In this document: one piece after another, positions 5,986-6,843 of the stretch
Layout: each line of letters begins with the position of its first letter
Position numbering within the stretch: position 1 is the stretch's first letter
Source of the DNA: Gemmataceae bacterium
Lineage (GTDB): Bacteria > Planctomycetota > Planctomycetia > Gemmatales > Gemmataceae
Assembly: GCA_017853285.1 (NCBI GenBank)
Contig: JAFMJU010000218.1
Location: 1-6,843 of the forward strand
Direction: 5' to 3'
DNA length: 6,843 nucleotides
Notes under the pieces: generated by a model
What the model was told of the DNA's origin: nothing
Databases searched by the model: none
Seen by the model: the letters and a program-made list of their open reading frames with translations, nothing else
Position numbers and translations under genes: made by a program

Positions 5986-6843
5986 GTGAGCCCCGCCCCC
6001 ATCCTTCATGTGGACGCCACCTCCCTTGCCCAGGTGAAACTAACGGGTGTGGGGCGGTGCGTGGCCCGTGTGGTGGAATGCCTGGCAAAAAAACGCCCTG
6101 TCCAACTCTTCAGCATGGCCCATAAGGAAAACCTCATCCGGGCCGGGCACCGTGACGGATTGCACCAAGGCACCGTGATTCGGCTTGGGCCAGAGAATCT
6201 GCCCTCGCCCAACCAGGATGTGGGCTCCTGGCGGGACGCTGTTTTCAAGCTGCCCAAGGCCGCCTACAGCCATGACCAGGCGGAAAAAAGCCCGGCCATT
6301 TACACTTTTCACCGGGCCAAACAGCGGCATTTTGCCCGGGAGGTCTCGCTTTACCACGACCTGACTGGCTGCGTGGTTCCAGCCACCCACCAACCCCATG
6401 TGCGGCAATCCACCCAGGATCTGGTGGTGTCAACTGCCGGTCTGGATGACCATGCGGTTGCCAACTCGCAAAACACCCGGCGTGATCTGATCTGGCTATG
6501 TGGCCTGCCCCCCTCCCGGGTGAGTTGGGCCCATTTGGGGCCGAGCCAGTGTGTTCGGCAACACGCCTCCACGGAAAAGGTCCATCGGGATCCGAACCTA
6601 TTTTTGGCCGTTTCCACCCTGGAGCCTCGCAAAAACCCCGAAAACCTGTTGCGGTGGTTCCTGACCAGCCCGCATCTGCCGGATGATGCCAGGCTCATTT
6701 GGGCGGGCCCTTCGGGCTGGCTGATCGATCAAGGCAACCTGCCGAAGGCCATGGGCCGAAGGACCGTGACGTTTGCCGGAATGGTCAGTGACGCCAAGCT
6801 GTGCGAGTTGTACCGCCAGGCGCGGTGCCTGTTGTATTTGTCC
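5986..6843 (+). CDS. GT4-family glycosyltransferase, C-terminus beyond window edge (partial)
   Basis: The 286 visible residues read as a GT-B, family 4 (group 1) glycosyltransferase, which transfers a sugar from an activated nucleotide donor to a growing glycan or lipid carrier. ILHVDATSL (6-14) and GVGRCVARVVECL (21-33) match the usual N-terminal strand plus glycine-rich helix. YHDL (123-126) and HAVANSQNTRRDL (156-168) end the acceptor domain. FLAVSTLEPRKNPENLL (206-222) opens the donor domain, followed by LIWAGPSGW (237-245) and FAGMVSDAKLCELYRQARCLLYLS (263-286). The EGFGLP...E donor-site motif should follow immediately outside the window. The frame opens at 5965 after a TGA, and the only suitable early start is GTG at 5986, with GGGGAGG (5968-5974) 11 nt upstream. 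No ATG occurs in frame before residue 44. It probably shares a transcript with the preceding GT-like gene, although the 73-nt gap could hold its own promoter (TATAAC at 5947-5952 without a clear -35). Confidence 0.88.
   Translation, partial: MSPAPILHVDATSLAQVKLTGVGRCVARVVECLAKKRPVQLFSMAHKENLIRAGHRDGLHQGTVIRLGPENLPSPNQDVGSWRDAVFKLPKAAYSHDQAEKSPAIYTFHRAKQRHFAREVSLYHDLTGCVVPATHQPHVRQSTQDLVVSTAGLDDHAVANSQNTRRDLIWLCGLPPSRVSWAHLGPSQCVRQHASTEKVHRDPNLFLAVSTLEPRKNPENLLRWFLTSPHLPDDARLIWAGPSGWLIDQGNLPKAMGRRTVTFAGMVSDAKLCELYRQARCLLYLS

Noticed and set aside
5914..5988. A 24-codon frame (ATG at 5914) between the two glycan genes
   Set aside because: It is very short, has no Shine-Dalgarno, has composition that looks non-coding (Arg/Ser/Asp-rich), and overlaps the GTG start of the next gene.
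6040..6408. A 122-codon minus-strand frame inside the GT4 gene
   Set aside because: It is antisense to clear GT4 motifs and has no motif of its own.
1..6843. Search for a defence system, mobile element, CRISPR array or tRNA
   Set aside because: I see no transposase, integrase, nuclease, reverse transcriptase or toxin motif, no spaced direct repeats and no tRNA-like structure. The content looks like metabolic and envelope genes.

Overview
The window is bacterial, with tightly packed genes, an estimated GC content in the high fifties to about 60%, and clear Shine-Dalgarno sequences. No ribosomal RNA or other phylogenetic marker is present. Two secreted alpha/beta hydrolases with Planctomycetes/Verrucomicrobia-like motifs, a conserved 481-residue family with an 'NLDHRRYGTFAEIGAGQE' opening, and a Thermotoga-type DAHP synthase point tentatively to the Verrucomicrobiota/Planctomycetota/Acidobacteriota range. 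That placement is inference from recalled family distribution.

The minus-strand half (1-3215) looks like a three-gene operon read right to left. It begins with an exported alpha/beta hydrolase of the acetyl-xylan-esterase/dienelactone-hydrolase type (3215-2091). A conserved protein of unknown function follows after only 2 nt (2088-643). After 39 nt comes a second exported alpha/beta hydrolase (603-1), which leaves the window shortly after its nucleophile elbow. The short gaps suggest co-transcription and, for the first pair, translational coupling.

The 175-bp divergent region (3216-3390) separates this operon from the plus-strand half. It contains a perfect 6+6 bp inverted repeat next to a weak candidate promoter. 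The plus strand starts with aroF (3391-4407), a class I-beta DAHP synthase with an N-terminal regulatory domain. It catalyses the first step of aromatic amino acid synthesis, and all four metal ligands are present. Its stop codon lies inside a 9-bp-stem hairpin, and a second, GC-rich hairpin follows.

The right end (4509-6843) holds two genes that probably belong to a surface-glycan cluster continuing beyond the window. One is a 467-residue protein resembling a degenerate GT-B glycosyltransferase. The other is a partial, more typical GT4-family glycosyltransferase with a GTG start. I see no mobile element, CRISPR array, tRNA, rRNA or recognisable defence system. The most open questions are the role of the 481-residue family and whether the 467-residue GT-like protein is catalytic.
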